Shown here: one piece after another, positions 1 through 12,794 of the stretch
How positions within the stretch are numbered: position 1 is the stretch's first letter
How the letters are laid out: each line of letters begins with the position of its first letter
Source of the DNA: Pseudo-nitzschia pungens
Taxonomy: Eukaryota; Bacillariophyta; Bacillariophyceae; Bacillariales; Bacillariaceae
Length of the DNA stretch: 64,000 nucleotides
Direction: 5' to 3'
Assembly: GCA_037355855.1 (NCBI GenBank)
Contig: CM074763.1
Span: forward strand, 2,666,001-2,730,000
The notes under the pieces: generated by a model
What the model was told of the DNA's origin: nothing
Databases searched by the model: none
The model's input: the letters and a program-made list of their open reading frames with translations, nothing else
Program-made: the position numbers and the translations under genes

Positions 1-3000
1 TCTCCATTTGGAAAGTGTCCAATTGCAACAGCTAGAAGCTGGTTTGGTATATTTACAACATGGTTGGCCTCGAGTGGTTTTGGCGTTGTCTGAAGCCGGT
101 TTGTGTATAACATCTCAACAGACCCATTTGTGCTCGCAACTAACGAATCCAAGAGAGATTGTGAGATTACAGGTAACTTAGAGCCCGTGATGCTACTTCG
201 AGTCGCCGAGGGAGACAGCTTGGAAAGCTGAGATTGCGAAAACTGTGGTGATGATTGTGATGCTGATTCTTTCCCAAAAAGATTTAACTCGGCACATAGA
301 CTCGGTAACGGTGCAAGTGAACCGCTAGCCAATATCACCGAGCGACATTCCTGTGAGATATCTCTCATCAACAAGCCGGGAGACAATAGACGGAGTACCA
401 AATGACATTCCCAGGCCGGTGTCGATCCATCGCAATAATACCCGTGTCGAATACCATGTTCCATACCCAATCCAGATTCACCGTAGCATTTTCCAACTTT
501 GCAAACGTTTAGATCCGCTTCTGGGGTTAATGCAGTTCTGGGTCTCATGAATGGAACCATACGAGGTTTCTTCTTGAATCGCCGACCAGACCTAATTTCG
601 TTATCTTCATCCGCGATTCCGAATGCATGGTCCAAATTACCATTGGCTAGTTAATCAATGCGAACAAATCAGAGCAAAGAAGTCAGCAAGCGGTTGGAGT
701 CAATACGTAAGTGATAAATATTATTCCACGGCATGAACACTTTTTCTCCCTAGCATGCTACATACCTTGAACGACGCAAGAAATGAAGTAATGTTCTGGA
801 TTTTGGGTTGCTACAAGTAAAAATCATAGAATTGAAATCAAATAAGAAGAAGATTCGCCATTTGATATGGAGAACAAAACCGTTGTTTTGTTACGCAGAA
901 TCTTGTTTGCTCTGAAGCATGAAACTTACCGGTTACCAATTTCGATAGCAGATCGATAAGAGTTGTAAGGACATTGGAGGTATCGGCTTTCGCGCTACCT
1001 TCTAAGATGGCATCGTTGCTCTCTGAGTTTCCCCCAAATAGAGACTGCTCCAAACTCAACGCATACTCCAAGTTTCTGTGACATTCTTCCTTTGTGATAC
1101 CCAATTGGATCAGAAATGGCTGGCAACCTACAGGGGCTCCATTGATTCCATACCCCGTTGGACCGTCGTAGGATAATTCAATTTCGTGGGTATCGGGCGT
1201 GTTGCGATATTTCTTGTACTCGCTCTCTAGATTTTCCCTTCCTGGGCCGGTTTCAAATTTTTCTCGCAATCCTTTCATGTGTAAGATTATCTTTTCGACA
1301 AATAACAGCAAGTCGTGTGCTAGCACGACGGTGTCAACCTCGATGTTTGAATTTATGAGCGTGGTATTCCCAGTTTGTCTCGTCCGGTGTGTATATGGTC
1401 CAAGCTTACAAACCACTTGGAAGAGGTCGATTTCACCAAACTTTCCAGAACCACCCTCGCAGAGTGTTGTTTCGACGTTGTGTGCTTCGTCCAGAACCAG
1501 AACGGTATTCCTCAAGCTTATGTTCATAACTCGACGAATTGCGGGATCGATGATATAGTTGTAAGGAGAAAAAGTGATCTCGGCATGTCTTTGGAGAGCA
1601 CGAGATAGATAGTAGGGGCAAATGGAATGGTCTGAATAGATCTCGCCATCCGTCTCGGGATTCTCATCTGGCTGCTGCTCACTTCTTCCGTGCATTTCGG
1701 TTGAGACTACATCTTTTTCTGGATCCAGAAGCTCTGGCGTGTCCGAGTCCGCTCGCAACACGTCCAAGCGTGCCGGTTGGTCCTTAGGAGTCTGCTGCAA
1801 CAATTCAACGATTCTGTTTTTGTTCCATGTTCTGACATCCTTTCCATTAACCCGCAAAATCTGATCCATGTCCTGTAGTCTTGCCTCAAATGCGGCCGCT
1901 CCACCCTTCACCAAAGACACAACGTGGCAGCCTCTCGTTTCTTCTCCGGTTTGCGGGTTCGTGTTGTTGTTGATCAGAAAACCAAATTTGCCAGATTCAC
2001 CGCGGTACACAGCGATATTTTCTTCCCTGTAGGGATTTTTTCCAAAGCGAACCAAGTCTTCCATGTCGTGGACCCCAAAAGCCGATTCTTCCCCTCCCAC
2101 CGTACCACCTCCCCCACAACAAGCAGCAGCGTGTTGCTGGATCCGATGGCCGCCCACAAACCGCTGAACCACTTTGTCTATGGTTCGATCTGACGTCAGC
2201 TGGCGGTAATGTGGACAAGTGGCCTTCGGTTTTGGACCCCGAACATCTCCGTTGCCATTTTCATTATCCCCTGTCACTACAATTTCCCCAGTATCATCAC
2301 TCCAGTTGGAAGGGTCCCCATCTCCATGGATATTAGAAGGTTTTGGATCATTGTCATTGTACATGAATTTGTTCAATTGCTGCTTGCGCTCGGCATCGGT
2401 ATTCTGCTTTCGGTCTTGACAGGCAATGTTGATAGGCAGCTTGCTCTTCATTTTATTTCTGCCGGTGAGTTCCTTGTGGATACAAAGACGATCCCGGCTG
2501 CCCAGGATTGTCATTTTCGGTCGATAAGGTGTCTTCTTAAGGCTAGCCACCATTTGCGTGACCTGCGAATGGGTTCGGGAGCAGTAAATGATTTTGGGAA
2601 TCCCCTCTTCTTCTTCTTCCTCATCACTACCTTCCACACTGCTATCGATTACACTGGTGCTGGTGTTCGTGGTCTGTATGTGGTAGCGTTGCCACGCTAG
2701 AACAGAGCACAATATTGCCACTGATTTGCCTGTTCCGGTTGGACTTTCCAAAACGACATGGAGTTTTCGTTTCAAAGCCTTTATTATATGCATCGCCATT
2801 TGTCTCTGGGGCAGCATTATTTCAGGAAACGGCCAACCGATCTTGATGCCCTCGACGAAAAAGGAAGAGTGCAGCCCCAATTGCGCAATATCGCCTTCCA
2901 TGACGTTCTTTTTGGTTGCGATTTCTATTTCCCTTGCGATAGCAGCAGCAGCTGAAGCAGTCGAGCCTTGACGATGGCTATTTTCATGAATTGATGAGAA

Positions 3001-4176
3001 TATCCGACCTCCCTCCGACAATTGAAGCTTGACTTTTGGCATTGTTTTCAGCTCGGAGTTCCGAATGCCGCGACGCAACTTGTACTCAAAGATTTCACTT
3101 ATCCGCAGCTTGGCGTCAGAGCCTCCGTCGTCATTCTCTCTGTTTTGCCGCCTCCTATTGCGGTTTTCGTCTCGTTGCCTCTCCCACCTGGTTCGGTATT
3201 GTTCCTCTTCGTCATACTCGTCGTCGACTTCCATCAATCGATGTTGGCGCTCCAAACTGCGATAGTTTTGTGCCGTAACGGTGGAAGATTCCGAGAGTAT
3301 CTCACCCGTCGTGGTGCATCCATCATCATTGCTGCATTCGCTGTCATGTTCGTGGTTCAAATGATGATGTTCACTTTTGGCATCAGGCCGTGAGTTGGCC
3401 GTGCAGTGTTCCTCCCACTTCGTGCAATCCTTGGCAGGAACATCGCAAACGAGACAATAGCATTTATCACAGAATTTCCTCGGGTCTGCGTGAAAGTCAA
3501 ACAGTCCACAATCAGTTCGCTTGTGTGGATATTGAATGTTCGGGTTGATAGTTGTGGACGAGACTACCTGGATTTCGTCTTCGTCGTTGTCGTTATTCAA
3601 CGATGGTCGGATGGTACTCCCAGGAAAGGGTTTTGGTGGCGGTGGGGCCACAATCAAGACTTCTGGATCAGCGTCAATTTTTTCGGGCGTAGACGAGATT
3701 GTGGATAGGTCTATTTCCACGTTGCCGTTGAAATCTGTGCCGTTTTCATTCTTCTCGCTGTTTGTTCTATGAGGAGTAACAGTAGTCGCCTCTACCTGTC
3801 GAAGATGCGTGGGGTAATCGTTCATTGTTGTCGTGTTTTCTCCCGAAAAAAGTATTCGAGCCATCTTCTGGTGGGGCTGCAAAGACGACGAATCATCGGG
3901 CTGGCGAATTTCGTTTGTTAACGTCGCCGCCTCGTTGTTTTGCTCGTTTTCTTCTATCTGTCTCTTTCGTTGAGTGTCAATATGGTTCTCTGTTAACCGC
4001 GGTGATGACTGTGGACATGCTGCTATTTCCAATGATGATGATGATGATGATTTCGTTGATGGTGGTGGTGGCGGTAATTTTTCTGCTGCCACAGCCGCAG
4101 CTAATTCGTCCTCGGCTCTGGCTGCCGATGCAATGGATCGCGTCAGTTTTTTTCGAGATTGGTTGATTCGATTCAT
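1..4176 (-). CDS. FANCJ/BRIP1-like DNA helicase with internal PDZ domain (3' end cut by window edge)
   Basis: Superfamily 2, XPD-family 5'-3' DNA helicase, by family a nuclear DNA repair and replication enzyme. Exons read as complement(930..4176), (766..810) and (<1..646), with GT-AG introns and a consistent frame. Visible in order: a Cys-rich N-terminal module near residues 222-250 (CDKCYCLVCD), a Walker A motif SPTGTGKS near 478, four candidate iron-sulfur cysteines (DRLC, IAC, ATCPH, ICPYY), and DEAH near 895. A PDZ domain (about 715-805, binding loop KFGFLI) sits between the third and fourth cysteines. The third exon holds a motif like the family's SGTLSPM (here SGSLAPL) followed by PLEANHVV, which resembles the BRIP1 segment LEANHII more than RTEL1. 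The ATG at 4176 is the first of the frame. The remaining C-terminal helicase motifs lie outside the window. FANCJ is preferred over RTEL1 or XPD on that segment only. Confidence 0.85.
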
Positions 4177-5271
4177 CTTTTTTTCTTGGCCTCTATCTTT
4201 CGTCTGTTATTCATGCATCGATACAGCCATCGACTACCAGGGATGAATCAGGCTGACAAGGCTCGGGAAAAAAGATGGGATATTTGTATGGTTTCATTCG
4301 CACTTCGCACTTCGACTACACAAGAAAAGTTACATGTTCGGGATCATTATGCACGTCGTCGTAAACTGCATTAAACGCATATGAAGTTCGACGGATACAA
4401 CCGTAACTTATTCTGTTGTCGCAACACTTTTCTACCAGGTGGATACTTTTGGCGCGCCAATGCCGATGCATATTTCAGGGTAACTTACGAGTAAGTTACG
4501 AGTACACGGACAGGCTCCAGAGAATGCACCAATAGAGAAAACAATAACGGGACTTCAGAACCGTGATCCAAAGCAAGAAGGAACCATCGACGGCTCTTCT
4601 CGGTAAATAATACCGTACGAAGTAATGATCAGCAAGAATTGTACGAAGGTTAGTAAGGTTTACTGTAAGGTTTACCGTACTATCGTTCTCCATGTCTGTT
4701 CGTTTGAATCCAGCATACATCATAGCTCGCTTTGGCTCTCGCCATCATGCTGTTGGATGTACACTCTGAAGCTACTAAGTAAAAGTGGACTTGTTCACTT
4801 CTTGCCACCAGGAACAATTGCTATTTTACTAGTAGCTAGTAGTACTTTTACAACTGGTGGCTCCAAAAGCAGCAACAGTTTTGGCTGAATTTCTACTAGT
4901 AGTACTAGTCCTCCAGCACTCCTATTGCAACTCTTTCAGTCACCAGTTAGCAAATCCCTTCACAAACTATAGAGCCCCTACGTTTGCATTATGGTTAAAC
5001 TGGGTAAGAAGTTGCAAACGTGAAACCTAATAGCATAGAATCCCTTCATCTACGTCGAGTCAGGGTTGTTTTATTCTTTTTCTGAGCCAAAATCAGCATT
5101 GACCACCCATTGCATCAATCAGTAGTTTATTTTTGCACCTTGGGCAATTGTGTTTCTCATCATTTTCAATGACAGAAAATCCCCTTGTAAGGAAAATATC
5201 AATGCCCCTTTTCTTGGTTTTTATGTTTGGTGATGTTGTCGTCATCCTATCATTTCTACCTCCTCTCGGCT
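4177..5271. other. Spacer upstream of the helicase gene, downstream of the kinase gene
   Basis: No convincing gene. It should contain the promoter of the leftward helicase gene and the 3' UTR of the leftward kinase gene. It holds several GTAAGGTTTAC-type words around 4640-4680 and an ACTAGTAGT cluster around 4830-4910. Confidence 0.6.
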
Positions 5272-8200
5272 TTACGACTGCCGTTGTTGCTGCTGTTGGC
5301 TACTGTTGTTCGTGGCACTATCAGAAACCTCGCTATTGTTCAAGCCGGAGGGCATGGCAGCCATACCTGTGGCTGGAGTCAAACCCGGTAGGGTTCCCGC
5401 GATGCCAACGGGAGTTAATCCAGGGATACCCGGCATTCCAGAAGCCATGTCTACTAATCCGGTAACACCCTGACTATGAGACATCACTCCCGTCGCCGGC
5501 ATACCCGCCAATGTTTGGAGTTGTGATCCGTGAGCAGCCAATCCTTGCATTTGCCCGATACCCGGCATTGAGGCTATTCCTGGGATCTGGCTCGAAATAG
5601 GATAAGCTACGCCTGGATTGGACGCAGCCACGACCATTTGAGTCCCATCTACGGCCGATACGAGATAATATCCACCACCTAGAGCCCCCCCGAATCCTAA
5701 TTGTTGAGTGCTGAATCCAGGAGCTTGAATCGGTGCTTGTGTGCGGTTAGAGTGACCAAATTGTTGGGCATTCACGGATGTTGAAGGAGCACCTGCGACA
5801 CTATACTGTTGAGGGTTGATTCCAGCAGCAGCCGTCGTAGGAGCGCCTGTAAGACCAAACTGTTGAGGGTTGATTCCAGTAGCTGATGCGCCAGGTACAC
5901 CAGCAAGACCAACTTGTTGATTTATTCCCGTAGCTGACGAGCCAGGAACACCTGCAAGACCCACTTGTTGTTGATTTGTTCCCGTAGCTGAAGGGCCAGG
6001 AACACCTGCAAGTCCCACCTGTTGTTGATTTGTTCCCGTAGCTGACGCGCCAGGAACACCTGCAACGCCAACTTGTTGTTGATTTATTCCCGTAGCTGAC
6101 GAGCCAGGAACACCTGCAAGGTCAACTTGTTGTTGATTTATTCCAGTAGTTGTTGAGCCAGGAGCACCCGCTAGACCAAATTGTTGTGGATTCATCCCAG
6201 CAGCTGTCGCAGTCGGATTCATTGCAAGACCAAACTGATGTGGATTAATTCCAGTAGCAGCTGTACCAGGAGCAACGAGACCAAAAGGATGCCCAGTTAT
6301 TCCAGCGGCTGAATAATATGCTCTCAGCTGTTCCTGTTGAAGAGCCAAAGCCGCCTGTTGTTGCTGCAAAATCAATTGCTGTTGCTGAAATTGTTGCTGC
6401 ATCGCTGCAATTTGTTGTTGGTAAGCTTGTGGGGTATCGAAAATTTCCATCTTCTGGCTGCCACCAGCGCTCAGGCCTTCGCTGGGTAGGGTGGTATCTG
6501 CTACCCGAGAGTGTTCATTAACGGGGCCTTCGGATTTGGTACTTGTTGGAGATTCGGGTCGTTTGAGGATACTTCCGTCTTCAATTTCAATCGGTGGATT
6601 ATTTATATTTTCAATTTGCCCCTTGAGAACAAACGATTGGACAGTGTCTATCGCACTATCGTTACTCGATCCATACATCATCTGCTGATGAATCGAATCT
6701 ATCACTGTAGGTACGGTCGTAGAAGGTGTAGGAGCAACATCCCCCTCACCAAACGAACGACTCGTCCTAGGAATGCCTCCAATACTCATCCTTCGTTGTT
6801 GACTCCCATGATGAAAAATTTGATTGGAACCGTATGACCCGACCCGACTGATTTGCACTCCACTTCGATTATGATTTGACCGACTGTTGTTTCCTGAACT
6901 CAGGGAAGTGGTTGATGTAGTTGCTGTTGTCACGGAATCTCCCATCGGAACAACCCCAGGACGCCGCAGGGCAAGAGCAAAATCTGCTTCGTTGAAAGAG
7001 TCCGGTAATATAACAGAATTTCCTGATTCTGAAAAACTTTGTGGACCAGTGATAATGGGTTGAGCACCCGAAAAAGAAGATGCATACCCAACAATTCGAA
7101 GGCCCACATCGCTGTCAAATTGCGTCATGCTAGAAGACATATTGACATATCCTTGATGCGGACCCTGATTGTACCCCTGACGAACGTGACGTGCCGCTGC
7201 TTGGTTCATTGCTTCATCCATATGGCCTCTCGTAGAATGCGATTCGTCTGTGGCATTGTTGTTGTTCGGAGATTCTTTGCGTATGGTCGACGTTGTGTCT
7301 TGACTTGCAGGACTTTCGGAACGAGAGCGACTGTGATTCCGGTTGTAGCTGCGCCTGGCTGCTTGCTGTCTCTCTCGTGTTTTCTGAACACTCCGTAGCT
7401 TTCTCTGATAAATCGTCGGATCGGATGGTGCCTCCCAATACAAATTGAAAATGTTATTTGCATGATTTTCGTCTTTTATCTCCGAGGAAGTTACGTTTTC
7501 CATCATCGCTGCTCCGGTGAAAAAGGGATGACTAGCCACTTGATAGGCCGTCCATCGTTTCCACGGATCTGGGTCAAGAACACCTGTACGTTCGAAATCA
7601 GTGTATATTGTTAGCTTTTATTGAAAAAAAATGAATGCATCTATCAAAACAAAGGAAAGGCATGCTGCAACGACAAATTTTGATCGTACCATAAAGAAAG
7701 TGAATGAATGACTTCAGCAGACGTAGGTCCTCCTGCTTCCCACTTTGTCCCTTGTGAAGAATTATATCTGATAGTAATTTGCGCTTGAAATAACGATTCC
7801 CAGGCTGTTTTTCCAGTTTCGCAAGCCCTCCCCTCTTCTTTACTTCGCTCTGTGAGAGCGATGCGATGTATTCCTGCTTTGTTTTAATTCTCCATTGTGG
7901 CAGAGGACGTGGTGCTTCACATGTCGATCGACCAGATGTACTTCCTGCTCCCTCGGTCCATTGATCCTCTGGACTTGTGCTTGAGGATTGAGTTGGCGGA
8001 GTAGGTGCCGGGGTCGGCGCCGGAAAGTATTTCATAAAATACTTGGAGGATTTGGTCCCTTGGTCGAGCATCCAATCTGGTGTTTCACCAATCATTTCAC
8101 TGATGCGTACCAACTGGTCGTGCTCGTGCACGCCAGGTAAAATCGGAAGGCCCAAAAATAGTTCCGCTGCTACACATCCAAGAGACCACATATCAATGGC

Positions 8201-10762
8201 AGAATCGTAGGCCAAGCCAAGAATAACTTCTGGGCTGCGGTAGAACCGTGACTGAATATAGGTGTGGGACATTTGCCCTTCAAAACAAGCGGATCCAAAA
8301 TCGATCAGTTTGATTCTTTCCTGGTGCGTGTCGTTTGTGGCAATTGTTGAATCCATTGGGGATTTAGGTCGTGAATTCTTTCTCTCCTCTGTTAAAACTT
8401 TTGTCGTATTTGTTGATTCCGTGGTTTCTGTGCGCTGTTCCTCTTCCTGCTCTTTGTCGTGATGTCCCCCAGAGTCTATCTCGTTGGTGCTTTTGTTGTT
8501 CTGTAGTAGCTCGATGCATGTGCCGTCATTGTTATTACCACAATTAGCATCATTCTTGTCGACGTGGATTGTGTCAGAACCATTTATATCAAAGTAATCT
8601 CGCTGCTTCTTCTCTAAGGAGGTTGAATGCATCGCAGCGAGCAATCTTTTGCTCTCTCCCGCACTCATCACGGACTCTTCATCACCCTCGTCGACCAAAA
8701 GAATGTTTTCCGGTTTCAAATCGCAGTGCACAATAGATTTCTGAGCAAGCGCCCTACATCCCAGAACTGCTTGCCGGACAAAGTTTTGTGTCACACTCAA
8801 GGGGAGGCCTCGGAATTGCCGCTTTTTCAAGACTTCGTAAAGATTGAGACCCAGGAGTTCAAATGCCAAACACAAATGATCCTTGTACATGAAATAGCAG
8901 ATCAAGTCGATCATGTAGTCGGCAGTGGCAGGCCTGTTTTGCTGTTGCTGTGACAGCCCTTCCTTCGTACTAGTCTTTGTATTGCGCTTGGCATTATTCT
9001 GGTTGGCATTACTCTCGTTGGCGACTCGAATCACATCGATTTCTATGGCCGCCTGGCGAGTGTAGGCCGGTTTGTTCTTGACTATCTTGAGGGCTACTAA
9101 TTGTCCCGTTTGAACGTGCAAGCACTTGAAGACCTGGGCAAAGGTTCCCTGCCCCAGCAATGATTGTATCCTGAAGTCGTTCACTTTGTGCCCTCTTGGT
9201 ATTTTCCCTTTCGTGAGAACGTGTACCTGCCTTTTAGGAATGGAAATGTTGTCGTTCTCGTAGATAATCAGATTTCCCTCTGCATTGTCGCAGAGATTAT
9301 CGTTTGAAACACCCTCCGAGGGCTGCGTGAGGCACTTTCCCCGAGGTGGTAAAGTCCCAAACGAACGAATGGAATTTCGCGTTCCCATCGACGAACGGGT
9401 GACCGTCGTTGAAGACGATGCTCGGCTCATACTTGCATCTGCTCCTTTGGCATACTCACTGCCTCCACTTCCCCGTGGATTCGTGCACGTGCTCGAAGTC
9501 TGCGAAGAGGATTCAATCACAGCCGACAGGGAACCGTGTTGTTTCTTCGAGGACGAAGAAATGATGCTGTTGTGACTATGAATATGGCTGCCGCTGTTGC
9601 CACCAAGAGACATTTGGGCAAAGGATCTCCGTTGGGGAGACATAGATAGGTTATCCGATTTGTTTTTGCTATTCGTTGGAATGAACGAGCTCGTTGCAGT
9701 GCTTCCGCTGCTCTTTCGCCGTCGCCGTTGATGTAGCCTAGAGTGCTCTGCGTGCCAGAGGCGGAAGAGGTCATTGGCCCTTAGGGTCAAATTCCGTATC
9801 AGATTAGTGTTCGCACTCTTGCCGTTGCCGCTGCCGCTGCCTTGGTTGCTCCGACCACGTTTTTCCTTTTCACGGATGACGTCTTGAAGGACCTCTGAGA
9901 AAGGTTTGAAACACGAGAGTTGCGACCGGAAGCCAACTCGGTATGGAGTCACAGCGGTTACTATTCTGGAGGAGTTATCGATCCCGTGTGAGCTCAAGCT
10001 GAGGCGCGGACCGTGTCTGAAGTAAGCCTCGTCGGTTCCAATGGATTGATGCGATCCGCTGATAGATCCCAAGATATTCGAGTAATGGCTACCCTGGTCT
10101 TCGCTGCAACTGTAGTTGTAAGACTGTTGGTGCTGGTGCTGGTGCTGCTGATAAGAAGACGAATGTTGTGAGCCAGTGTTGTAACTATTCCCTCGATACC
10201 CATAATGATCCTGCTGATACTGTTGGTGGTGCGGTTGGTTTGTTCTCGCGTTCGCACTAGTACCAAAATATTGCTGATGCTGTTGTGGATACCTCTGTTG
10301 CTGTTGCTGTTGCTGTTCATGATGATAACTCTGGTACAAATGGTGCTGATCGTGATGCGAATACTGATGTGCATACTGATGCTGTCGATGCACAGGTTGC
10401 TGTTCGTGGTGGTAGCGACTGTGTTGCGCCATGGTTTGTGGAAGGCCTTGTACTGCATCGTCACTAGCTTGATCACTGCTTCTCGTGCTTCGGCTGCTCT
10501 TTCCACTAGTACTACGGCTGCCACTGGTGCTGCTCCCGCTGTTTCGGCTCCTGTTGCAATTGATATTGTTGTTGTTATTGTTCGCTGCATTGTTTGAATT
10601 TCCTCTGTGTTGATGCTGATAACCCATGCTTCCGGTCTGCGTTCCGGTCATGCCCGCAGGGCCCCTTATAATCCCATTGTTGCGATAGTATTCTTCTCTA
10701 TCCCGTTGTTGCTGCTGATTCTGTTGATGGACCAGAGCGTGGTTTCGTAACGAATTTTCCAT
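5272..10762 (-). CDS. YAK1/DYRK-type protein kinase, Gln-rich, about 1,794 aa
   Basis: CMGC-group dual-specificity kinase. Exons are complement(7690..10762) and (5272..7583); the 106-nt GT-AG intron lies inside the last kinase subdomain and the joined length is divisible by three. The N-terminal 500 residues are His/Gln/Ser/Asn-rich. The kinase domain spans about 525-1047: glycine loop GQGTFAQVF, ALKIVKN, catalytic loop HCDLKPEN near 680, DFG near 820, activation segment YIQSRFYRSPE (the tyrosine pattern of YAK1/DYRK), and end motif VLDPDPWKRW completed by exon 2. About 125 low-complexity residues are inserted between the catalytic loop and DFG. The C-terminal 750 residues are Gln-rich with tandem 17-18-residue repeats. 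YAK1 kinases link nutrient or stress signals to growth control. Assignment to YAK1 rather than another DYRK branch is inferred from the activation segment. Confidence 0.88.
5805..6250 (-). repeat. Coding tandem repeat, 17-18 codons per unit, in the kinase tail
   Basis: About nine or ten imperfect copies of a unit resembling GINQQQVGLAGVPGSSAT. Variants such as NPQQFGLAGAPG lie at the edges and near-identical copies in the middle. This suggests repeat-number expansion in an intrinsically disordered tail. Confidence 0.85.
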
Positions 10763-12794
10763 TGTGTGAAATCAGATTTATATGAATCGTAGAATCGTCG
10801 AATGCAAACGAGAACAGCCAAAAGAAATATTGTTCCGTTGCTAGCTACTTCTCCTTCTGTCACAGTGATTCAATCAATAGCACAGTACCTTACTTGCTCG
10901 CTCTGCCGAAATTCCCATTCCGAATTTCGATGGGAAATGTTGTTTTCACTATCGCAAGAGGGCAGCAGAGAACATGTCGGGTAACGGTAGGTTCGGGGAG
11001 TTTGAAAGTTTCGTCTGAATTGACTTCGTTTTATTCGATTCGACTCAACACAAGAGGATACTTGCTCTCAGTTCCAGAGAGGACAGAATCAATCACCGAT
11101 GTGCTTGTTTGTTTCTTGTACCTTACGTCCTCTGTCGCAAAGAAATAATTTTATGATTCGTCTTTGCACCTCGATTCAGTTATTCCCTGAATGCAGTGTC
11201 CTGTCGTAAACTAAGGAAAGGATCAGATTCAACGCAAGGAGAAGGAGAGGGACTATGGACAATGGACAATGGACAATGGACAGCTTCTTGGGAAAACAGT
11301 ATGGCAAATCTCAATCCACAACCGTATCGGTTCTGCTACGATACAGTACTGCTTATGCGTTGATGAAATTCTGTGGTATGTTGTTTGCTAGATTTTGGAG
11401 GAATGCAGTCCTTGTAGAAAGAAAATCCTAGCTTGTACTCCGTTTTCATCGACCAGCATGCTTTCTTCTGTTGCAGACAGCGACGCCCGATGGTGCTTCG
11501 AGACCGAAACAGATTGTTGAAAGCTGTAGCATGGGACAGTCGCATTCGAAAATCGAAAAGACAGCGCAAGTTTCTGGTTAGGAAAAAAGTACTAACATCT
11601 GTCGTTGGTACAGGGGTACCAGTACAATTTTACCTGCCTGTCACTTATTTTCGGTTCTCCTACTGTTTAAGGCACTTATGCATTCATTTTCTCTACGAAA
11701 CCCCTCCTGTTTCATCAACGATCAAAATCAGTTTGTACGTGTCATTTCTTTCTTCGAAAGCTCTTTCGAAGCAGATACCTTTTCATGTTGGTCACGTAAG
11801 ACACTGCTTGTAGAAACAGCGCCACGAGGGCGATTGGCATCGGGTTACGACAGCTGTTCCAATCATACCCTGTTTGGGTGCAATTCTTGAATATGATTGG
11901 TTCATCAACATTTCTTCTTGTTCGCTCGTCTTCGAGATTTCAACCTTTGTTAATCTCACCGAGTCTACCGTACTTAAATATGGAATTGGTCCCTAGTGAG
12001 AGTGAGTCTCCTCTACCTTGAGATGTGAGGTATAAATATAAACAAAGATGATCGAAACTTTCATTTCCCGTAACACCCTTCCGGTCAGGGTTTTATGTTC
12101 GCCATACGATAAACCTTACGTGCAGATCTCCCATCTTCGGATCCCACAAAGTTCTAGAACATAAGCCTTACCATAAGGTCTTACCAATAAGCGAAGCAAG
12201 TGACGGCTTATCGTTGAAGAGGAAACCCCATTCAACATGATGTTGTGACGAGTCGTGACACTTGTCTCGCTTTATGTAAGTGCTTTTAAAAAATACGGCA
12301 TGTCTGATATTAGTAATCGGGGACACGGTATTCGATTTCAAACACAACTTCTGAACTCTCGAAACACACAGAGATGTATGTTGTTATTCCTCTGATCAAT
12401 AACTAGTAACCTTACTTATTAAACTTCAAAAATTAAAATAACAGTGCAACGAGAACGATCAAGCTTTCTCAAAATATCAATCAGCAATCATAATAGTAGT
12501 ACAACAAGTAATTACTGCAAAATGTATGTACTAGTATGCTCTCTACTGAGGGTGTTCCTCGAAAGCAGTAATCACTCTGATATTATTGTTTGACTTGGCT
12601 GTTGGTTATGGGAGATGAGAATAGTCTACTGTTGATATAATCGCATGTATACTAGTGAAGAATGAGGTAACCTTAGGTATTCACTCTAGCTATTTGGGAT
12701 TCATCCTCACAATTACGAGTAATTACAAGAGTCACTACAAAGTATGAACAATGGCCAAGCTAAGGAGGTTACCGTACAGAATGTATGATGTTTT
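10763..12794. other. Gene-poor AT-rich spacer
   Basis: No supported gene; open frames such as 11433-11813 show no recognisable domain. There is a short 9-bp tandem repeat (ACAATGGAC) at about 11251-11283. GTAAGG/CCTTAC words occur around 12110-12190. The part next to 10762 should hold the kinase promoter. Confidence 0.5.

Noticed and set aside
353..550. Plus-strand 65-codon frame at the left end
   Set aside because: It lies opposite the third exon of the helicase gene, whose reading frame is supported by splice phase and family motifs.
10205..10597. Leucine/valine-rich frames opposite the kinase N-terminus
   Set aside because: Shadows of CAG/CAA-rich Gln-His coding sequence.
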